A stretch of DNA of 64,000 nt from Aspidapion aeneum (taxonomy: Eukaryota > Arthropoda > Insecta > Coleoptera > Brentidae): assembly GCA_963576565.1 (NCBI GenBank), contig OY755038.1, positions 68,400,908 to 68,464,907 on the forward strand, given 5' to 3'. Under the pieces are notes generated by a model. It was not told the DNA's origin. It did no database searches and saw nothing but the letters and a program-made list of their open reading frames with translations. Below are positions 20,309-31,600 of this stretch, in pieces. How positions within the stretch are numbered: the first letter of the stretch is position 1; every line of letters starts with the position of its first letter. A program made the position numbers and the translations under genes.

Positions 20309-20821
20309 TTGTATCAGAACCGATTAGATCAAAAATTAATTAACACAAATCATTCATTTGAAGAGATATATACAAACATAATAAAAATCTTGATGGAAGC
20401 AAGCAACGAAGCTGTTGGATACCAAGATAATAGAAATAACAGGAAGATGTGGTGGACGGACAAAATACAGGAAATGGCCAAACGCACATACTTGAAATGG
20501 CTCAGCACTAAAGAGCAAAGAGACCTAGAAATATACAGGGAAGCCAGAAGACAGCTAAGAAGTTTGATACGCACAGAAAAAAATGAAATGTTTGCGCGAA
20601 AATGCCACGATATAAATACACACGTAGGAGGTAGGCAGAGCTCTGAAGTATGGAAATTCATTTCTACAGTAAAAAACCCAACAAAAAGTAAACATCCAGA
20701 TCATCAAACCAGAACAATGGACAGAACACTACAAGGGACTGCTGCAGGAGACGAGACCCGAATATCTAACAGCCTCTCCGAGGAGAGACATAGAAGTACA
20801 TGGAGAGGAAGTAATCATTGA
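20309..20821 (+). pseudogene. RTE-type LINE: linker before reverse transcriptase
   Basis: This 170-codon frame contains 'MWWTDKIQEMAKRTYLKWLSTKEQRDLEIYREARRQLRSLIRTEKNE', the charged linker between endonuclease and RT seen in this LINE group. After about residue 140 the reading frame shifts: the RT start 'IEKEMIKNSIKKLKSGKASGPGG' continues in another frame from about 20815 to 20975. The initiation codon is not a true start, since the real ORF begins upstream of the truncation. Confidence 0.75.
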
Positions 20822-21048
20822 AAAAGAAATGATAAAGAATAGTATAAAAAAGCTTAAATCTGGAAAAGCTAGCGGACCTGGGGGAATATATATTGAAATG
20901 CTCAAATATGGATCAGAGAAACTACTCGAAAATCTCACATATATTATCAATCAATGCATAAACGGACATAGTACCTAATGATTGGAAAATTGCATTCATA
21001 TCCTCAATACATAAAAAAGGAAACAAGCTGGATTGTACTCTAAGTAGA

Positions 21049-22278
21049 TTGTACGGTAGGATTTTTAGAGATCTAATAGAGAATGATTTTCATGAACAAG
21101 AAGAAGAAGAGCAAAGTGGGTTTCGTGCAGGCAGATCTTGTAGTGATAATGTTTTTTGTCTTAAACAAGTAATTAAGAAAAGAAGCGCCAGAAATATAGA
21201 GACTCATGTTACCTTTGTGGACCTACAAAAAGCATATGATACCGTTCCAGTAGAAAAATTATGAACGGTGTTGGAACAAACTAGTATCAATCATACATAC
21301 ATAAAAGCGATAAAAGAACTATACAAAGGGTCAAAATCTAAAACTAAAATTGGAAATCGACTTTCAAAAGAATTCCTGGTAACAAAAGGCTTAAGACAGG
21401 GATGTTGTATCTCTCCAACTCTTTTTAAAATATATATCGCAGTGGCTCTAAAAAATTGGAAACGTAAAGTGCATGGGAATACAACTTAACGACCGATTTA
21501 CTATATACACACTACAGTTTGCTGACGACCAAGTAATTGTAGCTAATGATAAAGAAGACATGGAGTATATGATGAAAAAGTTAACGGAAGAATACCAAAA
21601 GTGGGAACTAACAGTGTACGTGGACAAGACACAGTACTTATGTATTGGAAACGAATCCAGTGAGTTAGAACTAGACAATGGACAAACAATATCTCCATGC
21701 AATGAGTATGTATACTTGGGTGTCACATTTGATAAGACAGGAACAGACTGTAAAGAATTGGAAAAAAGAATAGTAAAAGCAAAAAAGGTTATTGGATGTC
21801 TTAACAGTATTTTATGGAGCAGAGAGATAGGAAATAATGTAAAATTTAACATATATGAAACAATGGTAAAAAGCACGCTGTTGTATGGAATAGCGACTTG
21901 TCCCGTAACAGAAAAATACAAAACAAAAATGGAAAGTGTCGAAATGGATGCAATAAGAAGATCAATGAGAATATCTAGATTAGATCACATAAGAAATAAG
22001 ATCATAAAAAAAGAATGGGAATCGAGGGAAGCATAACAGATGACATCACTAAAAGGCAGTTGATATGGTACGGCCATGTACAACGGATGAACGACGAAAG
22101 ATTACCAAAACAGGTCCTAGAGTGGCAACCAGTAGGGCGCAGAAAAAGAGGACGTCCTAAACTAGAATGGCAACAGTCAATCCAAAGATCAATGAGTCAA
22201 AAGAATCTGACAGAAGATGATTGTCAGGATCGAAGGAGGTGGAGAATAGGCGTCGGACAACGTAGAAAAACGTTCTAA
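21049..22278 (+). pseudogene. RTE-type LINE: reverse transcriptase and C-terminal domain
   Basis: Three pieces join to give the RT. The first is 21049-21489 with 'GFRAGRSCSDN', 'FVDLQKAYDTV', an in-frame TGA at 21262 and 'LRQGCCISPTLFKIYI'. The second is 21473-22036 with the FADD catalytic box in 'LQFADDQVI' (residues 16-19). The third is 22015-22278 with 'RLPKQVLEWQPVGRRKRGRPKLEW'. Shifts occur near 21480 and 22015. The active-site residues are still present, but no full-length protein can be made. A minus-strand relative lies at 16670-17155. Confidence 0.85.
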
Positions 22279-22591
22279 ACCGACATAGTAGTAGTAGTAA
22301 TTATAATAATAATACTTCCATTGTAAGTAAGAACGTTTTCTTAAGTTTGTTTTCAAATAATAGTTATTGCTTTTAATTTGCCCCGTCCTAGTGTCCCTAA
22401 AGTTGATAGTTTGACCGAAGACTCATAATGATGATGATGATGACCAAAAGCAATTATCCAGTTTTTTTGTCGAAAATCAGGAATATCAGCTTACAACTAA
22501 AACGCCTGTAACTTTTAATTTATGATCACGTATTTAAAAGATAAGTAAAAAAATATTTAATTTGAATGCACTACATTGTCGTCTCTCACGA

Positions 22592-22970
22592 TTTTTTTCT
22601 AAAATTAAAAACAAAAGTGTTTGACGAACAAGTGTAATAAATAATATTAGGCAAAAATTTATTTTTAAAAAATTAACGGTTTTTGGTTGCCACTATCTCA
22701 AAATCTGTTAGACTTAAAGGACAGGTTAGCATATCCATTTTGTGAGGATTTTAATGCTCTTTAATTTCGAATATAACCTATTTTTTGTACAACCGAGTTA
22801 TAGCCAAGAAACTGAAAAATTGCACCTTTTGACCCCCCTCCGCCACTGAAGCGGGAGGGCTAGGGGTGGGGACTTTTGATATGTTAATGTCCTAACTACC
22901 CTAAATATGTTACCGAAGAGAAAAATTCTCCCCCCTCCAGGCACTCTACAACCCTCTCGTTGACTGGGCT
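22592..22970 (-). repeat. Right arm of a long inverted repeat
   Basis: Reverse-complement partner of 17951-18340 (see that entry). The outer limit is near 'ttgactgggct' at 22959-22970. Confidence 0.75.
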
Positions 22971-23098
22971 ATATATAATAGCTTATTTTATGAATGCAAA
23001 AAAATATCAAAAGAAACATTGAGAACCCTTACATTAGAAATGTAGGAGTTGCAACAAAATAATAAAAACATTAAAACCATTAGGATTTATAAAGATTC

Positions 23099-23205
23099 TA
23101 AAGCGGTCTACTCACGTACCAATTTCCAGGGGCAATTTAGCGTCCCTGTATGTAACAGATATCGGCGAACATAAGGACGCTAAAATGGTGAGTGGGCCGC
23201 TTAAG
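23099..23205. mobile_element. Small palindromic MITE
   Basis: The ends TAAAGCGGTCTACTCACG and TAAGCGGCCCACTCACC (read inwards) pair with few mismatches. Inner blocks 'atttagcgtcc' and 'ggacgctaaaat' also pair. The whole is about 107 bp. Confidence 0.55.
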
Positions 23206-23708
23206 ACCAAGGTTTAAGTTTAGGTTTATAGACCCTGTAATAGATAGTTTTTGGTCATGCCAAAAGCAGCCGACGATTGACGCTATTTGACACTGTTGAC
23301 AATTGAACGTCACATATAGTTAACGGCTTCCGTGGCACGCCGCAAACTCACGAACAGTCTACATAAGAATTTTGGCTTTGCGCAGGGAACTTGCCCAAAA
23401 AATCGAATCCTTTAAAAACTATTAAAATCGTAAGGTATTATCATAAGAAACTTCCTAAAAAAGAAAAATTCCAATAACAATTAAATTAGCTGAGAAATAA
23501 AGGTTTGAAATTTGAATAACTTGACCTGTTCTTAAAACGCGCTGCCATTGGTTGTGACGTCACGCCTTTGGATCCGACATTGAAACAACACGTAAATAAT
23601 TGATATTGTACTTATTGGAGCTTTGAACATGGTGTTCAGTTATTTCCGGACGTAGTTTTGTCTAAATTTTCTTAATTTAGTATTTTGTGATTCTGTTAAA
23701 GACTGAAA

Positions 23709-23838
23709 ATGGTTGATGCGGGGTTTATAAAAGGACAATCAGACAATTTACCTAGAGTTGATATGTTTATGACTGCATTATACATAAAAAATTCGGAGGA
23801 CTTTTCTCAAGCTGAAGTTTGTGGTGTAAAAGCTCGCA
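23709..23838 (+). CDS. Candidate first coding exon of an unidentified gene
   Basis: An ATG at 23709 opens a 44-codon frame (MVDAGFIKGQSDNLPRVDMF...NSEDFSQAEVCGVKARK). It runs straight into GTAAGT at 23839, a strong splice donor. The text resembles the N-terminus of predicted insect proteins that carry a SWIM-type zinc finger and a YqaJ-like nuclease domain and are often multi-copy. I recall that resemblance and could not check it. Downstream a (TA)n tract and an unidentified 90-codon frame (23999-24271) follow, and no matching second exon was found. It may be a real gene start, a gene fragment, or part of a mobile gene family. Confidence 0.45.
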
Positions 23839-23879
23839 AGTAAGTATAAATACCCAAGTACTGTAAGTACTATAATATA

Positions 23880-23880
23880 A

Positions 23881-23943
<63 letters not shown>

Positions 23944-23945
23944 AT
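23880..23945. repeat. (TA)n microsatellite
   Basis: A nearly pure TA dinucleotide tract of about 65 bases, interrupted once by a T. Confidence 0.95.
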
Positions 23946-24286
23946 AACCATACTAATAAGTCTTATTAAAAGTATTAGTGTATTAGTATATTAATTAAGT
24001 GAACCTATTTAAAACACTGTTTAGAATGAGCTCTACAAACACTAGTGCTGATTTATTTTCATTTAAACCTACCGACATAGGTACAGAGTGGTCCAAATTG
24101 GACACTTTTGATAGGAAACGCCCATTTCTAGAGGATATAGAAAAAACTAACCTACATGTTACGAGCTCGATTTTTGTTAAAACATTAATGCCGAAAACCG
24201 CACATCGATATCTTAAACTACTTTCAAGATATATATTTTCAATTTGGTGCATTTTCGACCCACCCTCGTAACTTTTTTATTTATTA

Positions 24287-24833
24287 CTGTAAAAAGATTC
24301 CTGAGGCACTTTTTTAAGAGCAATTCAACTGTCAAATTAAATTTTATCTGTCACTTTTAGTTTTTGAGATATTACATAAGGTTTGTATTTTTCTTATGGA
24401 ATGACCTTTGTTTTATTCGATTTTTGAAATCAGCGTATTTTTTTTTTTTAAATAACATGTCACACACAATATTTTATGTTATATTTTTTTTATTGTTTTT
24501 AATATTTTTATATTTTTAGTTTTTAGTTACCTCTTAACTTTTTTTTTTAGTTTGCTGAATAAGAATTGGTTTAAATTATTTTTAAACTATTTAAAAAAAA
24601 ATATAAGAAGTAATAAAAAAAAATATAAAAAAATATAAAAAAATTTAATATTTAGTGTGAAACATCATTTTAAAGGAAATTTTACGCTAATTTTAAAAAT
24701 CGAATAAAATAAGGATCAATCCATAAGTAAAATATAAACTTTATGTAATATCTCAAAAACTAAAAGTGACAAATAAACTTTAATTTGACTGTTGAATTGC
24801 TCTTAAAAAAGTGCCTAAAGAATGTTTTTACAG
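24287..24833. mobile_element. Palindromic MITE, arms about 180 bp, AT-rich core
   Basis: The left end CTGTAAAAAGATTCCTGAGGCAC and the right end (its imperfect reverse complement, ending at 24833) are followed by long matching arms: 'aagagcaattcaactgtcaaatta' and 'cttttagtttttgagatattacataa'. The core is very AT-rich. Part of the arm ('tttttattcgattttt.aaatcagc') recurs in the element at 61241-61905, so the two families are related. Confidence 0.82.
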
Positions 24834-25424
24834 AAATAGAAAATATGCATAAATAAAAATGTTATGAACCGAATGGTCGTTATACACATAAGGGGCCCGG
24901 GATTTTCCTAAGGAGTGACATCACAGTGGCTGCCGCGCATTTTGCTGTATTTGAATATACCAGTCAGCGATTCCAACATTAATTATTTAATGTAAAATAA
25001 GTATTGCGATTTAAGGGCTGATATTTGGTATAATGCGTTTTCATACAGAAACACACATTTTAGTAAAATAAAAAAGAAATGGCCAAGTTCCCTATTGTGT
25101 TTAAGGCTGCACAGGTTACTGCAGTGTTACGCGGAACCCAGTTATTTAACATAGGGGAAGATGGGAGAATAAGAAACAGGGGTAATGTGAAATATTTGTT
25201 TGCTACTCTTGCATCTTGTCTTTGTCATCTGAAAAAATTCTAATAAAAAACTTTGAAAATCTTCTACTACAATATTATTAAAGTTTTAGGTACTTTTACT
25301 TTTTTTTTGAACATATTTATGATAAGCAAACCATATCAGATAAAAACAAATTGTCTGAGAGAAACACTTTATTTTCAGTTTTAATACTTAAGTTTGTTGT
25401 CAAATGAAAGTGGAAATGTTTCTC

Positions 25425-25485
25425 ATTACCCCTTCGTTTTGACTATCGTGGGGTAATAAAAAACATCGTAATATGGCAATAAGAA
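25425..25485 (+). repeat. Inverted-repeat block, partner of 28162-28222
   Basis: 'attaccccttcgttttgactatcgtggggtaataaaaaacatcgtaat' pairs with the reverse complement of 28162-28222. A second block, 26463-26490 ('gatatcgtcaccctaattctgaaacg'), pairs with 28128-28155. The two blocks are adjacent on the right but about 1 kb apart on the left, where two MITEs lie between them. Confidence 0.65.
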
Positions 25486-25766
25486 ATATATTCTGTTTTG
25501 TTGCAGATTGATTTGAGTACTTAGTGAAGTTGCCTTTAAATTTGACAAAAGTGACCTATGTAAATCTTTAGAAATAGCAAGTTGCAAAGCTATTAAATGG
25601 TACCTAACGCAATTAGTCCACAGTACATCGCTCTATTTTTCAGTGAGTACTAATAGGCTTAATTTTCGTATATAGCTTTATTTGGCCAGAACGCCTAACT
25701 TTTTCCTTGAAAAATACTTAAAAGTAATTCCTAATAGTACGCAGGTGTAGGTGTGATTTGTGCATC

Positions 25767-25993
25767 GGACTGTCTAAACCAAGCATATGATTTGTAGAAC
25801 AATATTTCCATTAACATTTTTTAGGCTACAAAAAAAAATGCCGGTTACTTATTCTTTAATGGAACTTTTTTCATCTCGTAATTTATAATAATTTGGGAGT
25901 TATTACCTGATTTTATTTCTGTTGCCCAAAAAATGTGTTTGAAAATAAATGGCAACTTTGTCCCCAAAATAATATGCTTGGTTTAGTCAGTCC
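25767..25993. mobile_element. MITE with about 20-bp terminal inverted repeats
   Basis: The ends GGACTGTCTAAACCAAGCAT and GGACTGACTAAACCAAGCAT (read inwards) differ at one position. The interior is non-coding. A target duplication was not found. Confidence 0.7.
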
Positions 25994-26084
25994 AAAGCTC
26001 AAAAGATTTCTGCGCCGGAGCTTTCTGTTATGCATCACTTTGCAGAAGAAAAAGATAGGCGTCTCCGTCGTATAAAGCTAGGTA

Positions 26085-26294
26085 CAGTCGGGGACTTTTT
26101 AAATGGCCGTTTTATTTTTTTTCTGTCAAAATTATTCAATTAAAGAAATTAAAAACAATAAATTTTTAAATACGAATGTATACAGACAGTGGTAAAGTTC
26201 ACAATTTTTTTGGTTTGGTTTAAATTGCTTTTCCGAATTTCAAATAGGAATTTTTTTTATTTTCCAGAGCGGCAATTTAATAAGTCCCCGACTG
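26085..26294. mobile_element. Mariner-type MITE
   Basis: A 210-bp segment is flanked by TA on both sides. Terminal inverted repeats CAGTCGGGGACTTTTTAAAT / CAGTCGGGGACTTATTAAAT differ at one of 20 positions. TA target and a CAGT start are typical of Tc1/mariner and pogo non-autonomous elements. Confidence 0.82.
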
Positions 26295-26462
26295 TACAAG
26301 AATTCAGCCTGTTAGTCATTACATAAGCACGGTGTACTATGGACTATTTCCATTAAATGCCATTTAATATTTCTGCAACTTCTCATTTTTACAGCTTTAC
26401 ATAAGTAATTTTAGACAAATTTGAAGGTAACATAATTACTTAAACTAATATGCAACAAAAAA

Positions 26463-26490
26463 GGATATCGTCACCCTAATTCTGAAACGT
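26463..26490 (+). repeat. Inverted-repeat block, partner of 28128-28155
   Basis: 'gatatcgtcaccctaattctgaaacg' reappears in reverse complement at 28128-28155, directly next to the partner of 25425-25485. Confidence 0.6.
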
Positions 26491-26531
26491 CGTAACCCAC
26501 AAAAAAATTAAAATTCATATTTTTGCGTCAA

Positions 26532-27432
26532 AGGTTAGTATCCTAGGTCCTTTATTTTTCGTGATTTATTTAAATGATCTTGGTATGTTATATAAAGGTC
26601 CAGAGGAAGCAGCAAATTATGCGGCTGACACTAATGCTGTGGTGCCGGTTACTAAAAATCAAAATGTTCAAAATACGTGTGTTCGAATTCTAAATATAAC
26701 AAAAGACTAGTTAAATAGCAATCAGTTAATTTTAAATGAGGAAAAGACCAAAATTCTTATGATATCCAACAATTCAAACATTAATACTACTCAACTAACA
26801 TTTAATCAAAAAGAAATTGATTTTGTAACAAATGCTAAAATGCTAGGAGTCATTATTGATAACAATTTAAATTATTCTCAACACATACAAGGTCTTTGTA
26901 GTAAATTATGTAGAGCAAGCTATGCTATAAGAGTTGTGTCGACATTGATAAATAACAGCAGTGATCTTAGGGTTATATACTACGGAATGCTCTATTCTCA
27001 CCTAAAGTATGGCATTCTGTTATGGGGAGGCAGTAGTCATGTACAGAGCGCTTTTATTCAACAAAAAAAGTCATGCGCATCATATTTGGGCTAAAAATTA
27101 GTGAAAGTTGTCGGGGCGTATTTAAATCAAATAAATATTTGACTGTTCTGGGGATCTACATCTTTGCATGTATTTAAAAAGAAATATCGCAAAGTTCCAA
27201 GATCTTAGGCCAATGCACAAACACCAGAAATAATACACAAACTGACTTTTTCAACTATCCTAACCATAAGTTATCATCAACTGAAAAAGGGCCTAAATAT
27301 GCTGCGGTAAAATATTTTAATAGACTGCCAGCTACCATTAGGAACATAAGTACGCTAAAATCTTTTAAAAAGGCAGTTTTTAACTATATTTGTGATATTG
27401 AGCCATATACACTAGAGGCATATTTAGGGTGA
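26532..27432 (+). pseudogene. Jockey/CR1-type LINE fragment (RT C-terminal half)
   Basis: The translation starts 'VSILGPLFFVIYLNDL' and continues through the catalytic box, which has become YAADT (normally FADDT, so the first aspartate is lost). It then gives 'LNSNQLILNEEKTKIL' and 'KMLGVIIDNNLNYSQHI', and ends 'AVKYFNRLPATIRN...YTLEAYLG' with a stop at 27432. A stop at 26708-26710 and a frameshift near 27090 break it. The 5' side is truncated just before the 'QGS.LGPL' motif. Confidence 0.85.
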
Positions 27433-28127
27433 AGGAATTTTTTTAGATTAATTTTAAAATGCATAGTTTTGTCTTCCAATAAATAAATTTTTCTGTGATT
27501 GTCAATGTTACACGTATAATAATTGTATTCTTGTATTCTTATAATAATTTTTATCATACAAGTTTTATTATATTTTGTTTTAGTATATTTTATTTTATAA
27601 TAAATATATTCTTGTCATTTTATAATGATTTTTATCATACATATTTTTATCAGTTTTTGTTCTATGTTGTAGTTTATTTATAGATTTTTTTTAAAAGAAA
27701 AAAGTTTTTTTTGTTTTCGATTATATATTTTTAATTGTTCTTATTATATTTATAGCCGCTTTTCTTCTGTGCTGTAATAAAAAAATAGTTTTGATATTTA
27801 TGACAAAAATCCATTACAAGATGGTTAACCGTTTTAATTTTAATTTTAATTTAATTTTAATATTAATAATATTATCTCTATTTTGTAGATAATTTCTTTG
27901 TTATTATTATAGGTTATTCATAAATGTGTACAAATTTGTAGTAAGTTTTAAACGGTCAAAAAAGTTTTCTTGACGTACCATATTTATATAATATTATTGT
28001 ATTGTAAGTCCTTGCAACCAAAAAAGATATATAAAATGCTCATTTCCGCGATTTCTTATAAGTCGTATAATGCTTACGCTATGTAATTTGCTTCTAACTT
28101 TTCTTATTCCTGTAAAATTTTGTTGAG
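27433..28127. other. AT-rich 3' flank of the LINE fragment
   Basis: Very AT-rich. The phrase 'attcttataataatttttatcata' recurs in altered form about 70 bases later (27536 and 27608), a degenerate direct repeat. A short (ATTTTA)n run lies near 27836. No gene. Confidence 0.5.
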
Positions 28128-28222
28128 TTTCACGTTTTAGAATTAGGGTGACGATATATCTCTTGTTGCCCCGTTACGATGTTTCCTATTACCCTACGAT
28201 AGTCAAAATAAAGAAGTAATAA
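28128..28222 (-). repeat. Inverted-repeat blocks, partners of 26463 and 25425
   Basis: See 25425-25485 and 26463-26490. Together these blocks suggest a DNA element whose inside now holds the LINE fragment at 26532-27432. Confidence 0.6.
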
Positions 28223-28303
28223 GATACATGTTCATTCTAAACTGTGTAGTTGTGTAGCACAAGAAAAAATTAAAAATAATACATATAAAGATATAGGACT
28301 TGC

Positions 28304-28430
28304 TCTTAAATTATGTAACGCAAAAATTCAGGATTTTTGACTTCCCACCCCTTTGTAACAAATTTTTAATTAAAAAAAAAACATTAAAAACATTACGTCC
28401 AACGCAAGGCTTCACCCCCTCCCCCTACAG
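28304..28430. repeat. Fragment of the CTTAAATTACGTAAC MITE family
   Basis: Begins 'cttaaattatgtaacgcaaa', matching the 18485-18615 element (which reads 'cttaaattacgtaac'). The opposite terminus is not clear. Confidence 0.5.
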
Positions 28431-29010
28431 CGCGCCTCTCTCTCTTTTTCCTCTCTCAATGTTAATAGTCTTGCACACCCAACGACAAATAACCGCACCG
28501 TCAGCGTCGACTAAAACCGAAACTGTCAAACATTGTTAAAGTTATCGTTGTCAGCAAAGTAATCGGACTTAAATTTGGCACGATCAAAAACTATCTAATA
28601 TGTGGCTGAAACCTTTTAACTGTAAAATTAAACAAGTTTGTTAGTTTTGCTACTAACGTGTTTCAACGAAACCAAAATTTCTAGGAGGGATTTTTCCCAA
28701 TAAAAAGATTGTGTTTAAAACCGATTGGTCACTTTATGTAGATTTTAGTACCGAACCGAGCAGCCTGCGCAGTTCGTAGTATTTGTACAATAAATCAGGT
28801 GAAAATGCAATTTCTTCTTATAAAAGACATAGGTTGATGATAATAAGCCATTTTCTATTAGAATAACCATGACAATAAGCGATTTTCTATTAGAATAAAC
28901 ATATAAGTATTGTAATCGAATTATTATTAATAATTTTCAAGTTATTTAATGTTTTCGATATTGCCATAAATACGTAAAAACATAAATGTGTATATATTTT
29001 TTTACATGTT
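28431..29010. other. Unassigned intergenic stretch
   Basis: No gene. A phrase of about 30 bases ('ataag..attttctattagaataa') is repeated directly at 28842 and 28874. Confidence 0.5.
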
Positions 29011-29040
29011 AATAGAAACCGAACCGAACCGAACCGAAAC
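29011..29040. repeat. (AACCG)n microsatellite
   Basis: About five units of aaccg/ccgaa. The same motif occurs inside the foldback-like element at 56240-56280. Confidence 0.8.
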
Positions 29041-29239
29041 ATATTTTCGTATTTCTTTGTTTACACGACCAGCACTGCTTTCAATGTCTGTTAGGGAAAT
29101 ATAGCTCGACAAGACCAGATCTGCAACTAAAACACACCAACATGAAACATATTAGGCAAATATACCGGGTGGGCCAAAAAAAACCGAACAATTTTTTTTT
29201 ATTATAACTTTTGAACTATACAATTGATTTTAATGGGAC

Positions 29240-29690
29240 AAACTATACTTGATAGAAAATTAATTAGAGAATGTTAATTTATATAACTTTACATTTATAG
29301 GGGAGGGAAGATAATTAAAATTTGGGTTTTTTTAATTTTTTTTTATAGTTTTATCATAGTTTCTATCGGCCTTCCCAAGCTCAGCTCTCGAGCGGTTCTG
29401 GAAGTGGGAAATGTTACTTTTCCACAACTTTACATTTAATTGGAAGGGAAGCAAATTAAAATTTTAGGGTTTTTAAATTTTTTCCCGTAGTTTTATCATA
29501 GTTCCTATCAGTCTGCCATTTCTGGACGTGGACAATGTTACTTTTAAATAACTTTACATGTATAGGGGAGGAGAGTAAATTAGAATTTTGGGGTTTTTTG
29601 ATTTCCAGGGGTTTGGTCATAATTTCTATTAGTCTGCCAAATTTCAGCTTTGTAGCATGCCTGGAAGTACAGTAGAATATTGATGATCTA
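29240..29690 (+). repeat. Three degenerate tandem copies of a unit of about 150 bp
   Basis: Each unit contains 'aactttacat.ta..gggaggg', 'aaaatttt.gggttttt' and 'ttttatcatagttcctatcag'. It is preceded by 'accgggtgggccaaaaaaaaccgaac' at 29165, a form often seen at the edge of insect dispersed repeats. A reversed pair of units lies at 6325-6530. Non-coding. Confidence 0.68.
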
Positions 29691-30407
29691 TACATGAGTG
29701 AGTGAGTGGCAATTTCGACGTTTTTTGAAATTTCGTAACTACTTTACTACCTTATGGAAGTCCATGAAACTTGGAGTGTTTGTTAAGTCTATGAAGATCT
29801 ACGAGTGTGCAAAGTTTGAGATTCGCAGCGCATTCCAATGTAGAGTTTTAGATAGGTCAAATATCGGCTGAAATGTTTCAAGAAAAGAAGTTACGGCAGC
29901 GCGAACTTGGCGAGGCACTGCCGTGCCCTCAGATAAAGTAAACACGATAAAGCGTTAATGATAGGCATGTGCTTCCAATGGGCTACGACTAAGTTCACGA
30001 CACGATGCAAGTGATTTAAGAAGTTTTTATAGCGGTCGCTTGATTATTAGGATATTGAGCTTAAACAAAAATTGGTAGATGGTGGTTTTGAGTATCTTGG
30101 TAATTTTTATTTTTAACCGGTTTTATTATACAAATACTCCTCTGTGCGGCACGGCGGTGGAGTTCGTGTAAAAAAAGAATAAAATTTTAATACTACCTAT
30201 GAGAGGTGGATTATAAAACTGTAAAATAATTACGTTTTTCAGTTTAATTGATTAAAAATACATTTGTAGGTACATGCATTTTAAATTAAATATTAATTAT
30301 TTTGCAACAATTCACTTGGATCTATTGCAATATAATATAAATCATCTCTTATTTCTTTAATGGAATTTGTGTGAGAATGTACCTCCTGCATATTAATAGC
30401 TATAATT
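29691..30407. other. Unassigned intergenic stretch
   Basis: No gene, repeat or element was recognised. Confidence 0.5.
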
Positions 30408-30877
30408 TTACCCTCCCTAGCCCGTGTAGCAATGGCTAGAGGAGGTATTATTTTCGACGAAAACTTTTTTTTAGAGACAACTCCGAAAATGCGTTATTTG
30501 GGTATATTTTGACCTATCTTGGCAATATCGTCGTGATGTCTGTTTGTGTGTGTGTGTGTATATTATTTTTTTTCCATAACACGATAGCTCCTAAACAGGT
30601 AAACTGGTTTTCATAAAATTTTAGGTACAATAGTGTTCGACACGAGCTGATTAGATTTTGGTCAAAATCCATTAATGCTAATGACAGTTTTTTGTTGAGT
30701 GTCGTAGCAATATGCGGTTTTTGAAATATAGTAGAATTCATTTTGCTCAATAATTCATGTTATAACCAAAAACATCGTTAGAGCTTTAGTTTCTGAGATA
30801 TTAACAAAAAACTGTTTTAAAGGCTGATATATCATGGCTTCATTTAAGGTGTGCTAACAGGCTAGCTAGGAAGGTAT
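30408..30877 (+). mobile_element. Dispersed 0.45-kb repeat family, copy 2
   Basis: Same family as 15307-15760 and 36541-36976. It starts 'taccctccctagcc' and ends 'ggctagctaggaaggtatc', and carries a short (GT)n run at 30544-30559 after 'cgtcgtgatgtctgt'. Non-coding. Confidence 0.72.
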
Positions 30878-30929
30878 CAGATCCGTCATGGATCCATTTT
30901 TACCTTCCTAGTCCGCGCACCCAGACCGC

Positions 30930-31600
30930 TTACTTAGTCCCAGGGACGTACATTTTATGTCCATTTTACGTCGATACGTCCCGGGACCAATTAACGTACA
31001 ATTATGTACGTACATAGTACGTCCATTTGCTACGTACATTTTACTTACATTTTACGTCAGTCCTCGAGACCAATAAGGTACGTACTATTTACGTACAAGT
31101 ATGTACGTACATAGAAGTGTACTTTCTGGTGTGACTGAAGCTACGTACATAGCAAGTACATTTTACGTTCATTTTAGAGATGCGCTTCCGGAAATTTAAC
31201 AACGGCATTTGGTAATAGATGGCGTATACTAGTTAACATTTAACGGCATTGTTAGAGATATATTTCTTAAATATTAAATCAAGCAAAACAAACTTAATCA
31301 AACCTGTGGAGACTTCGACTCTCGAGGTAAAACTGGAAGATCGACTCTAAATTGGGAATGCTCAGGTAGCTGGAATATTTTAAATGATACCTAGTTCTAA
31401 TTCTACACTTCCTTTGTTTTAATTTGACGTTCCATGTAGGTCTAGGGTACGTACGTTAACGTAAGAAGTACGTACATTTTACGTTTAATTGGACATACCA
31501 TGTACGTACATAGTACGTAGATAGTATGCACATTCGTCTAAAATATGTCGAATGTACGTACATAGTACGTACTTCAGTACGTCCATAGTACAACAATCGA
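30930..31600. repeat. TACGTA-rich repeat region
   Basis: The motifs 'gtacgtac', 'acgtacattttacgt' and 'tacgtacatagtacgt' recur many times in both orientations, interrupted by a more ordinary stretch at 31180-31440. A short run of the same kind appears at 36508-36535. The frames here are repeat artefacts. Confidence 0.7.

Larger units (their letters stand above)
20105..22443 (+). mobile_element. RTE-type LINE, 5'-truncated
   Basis: The element runs from the end of the endonuclease domain ('VRALRGVTCGS.HHLVKAKI' at about 20130-20190) through the reverse transcriptase to 'RRKRGRPKLEWQ' near the C-terminus. A 3' end rich in short triplet repeats (ATGATGATGATG at 22428-22443) follows. A short microsatellite tail instead of poly(A) and this C-terminal motif fit the RTE group. 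Several frameshifts and an in-frame TGA make it non-functional. It lies between the inverted arms at 17951 and 22592. Confidence 0.82.

Noticed and set aside
23999..24271. 90-codon ORF as exon 2 of the candidate gene at 23709
   Set aside because: It has no recognisable domain and no clear acceptor at its start, and the opposite strand is open over the same stretch.
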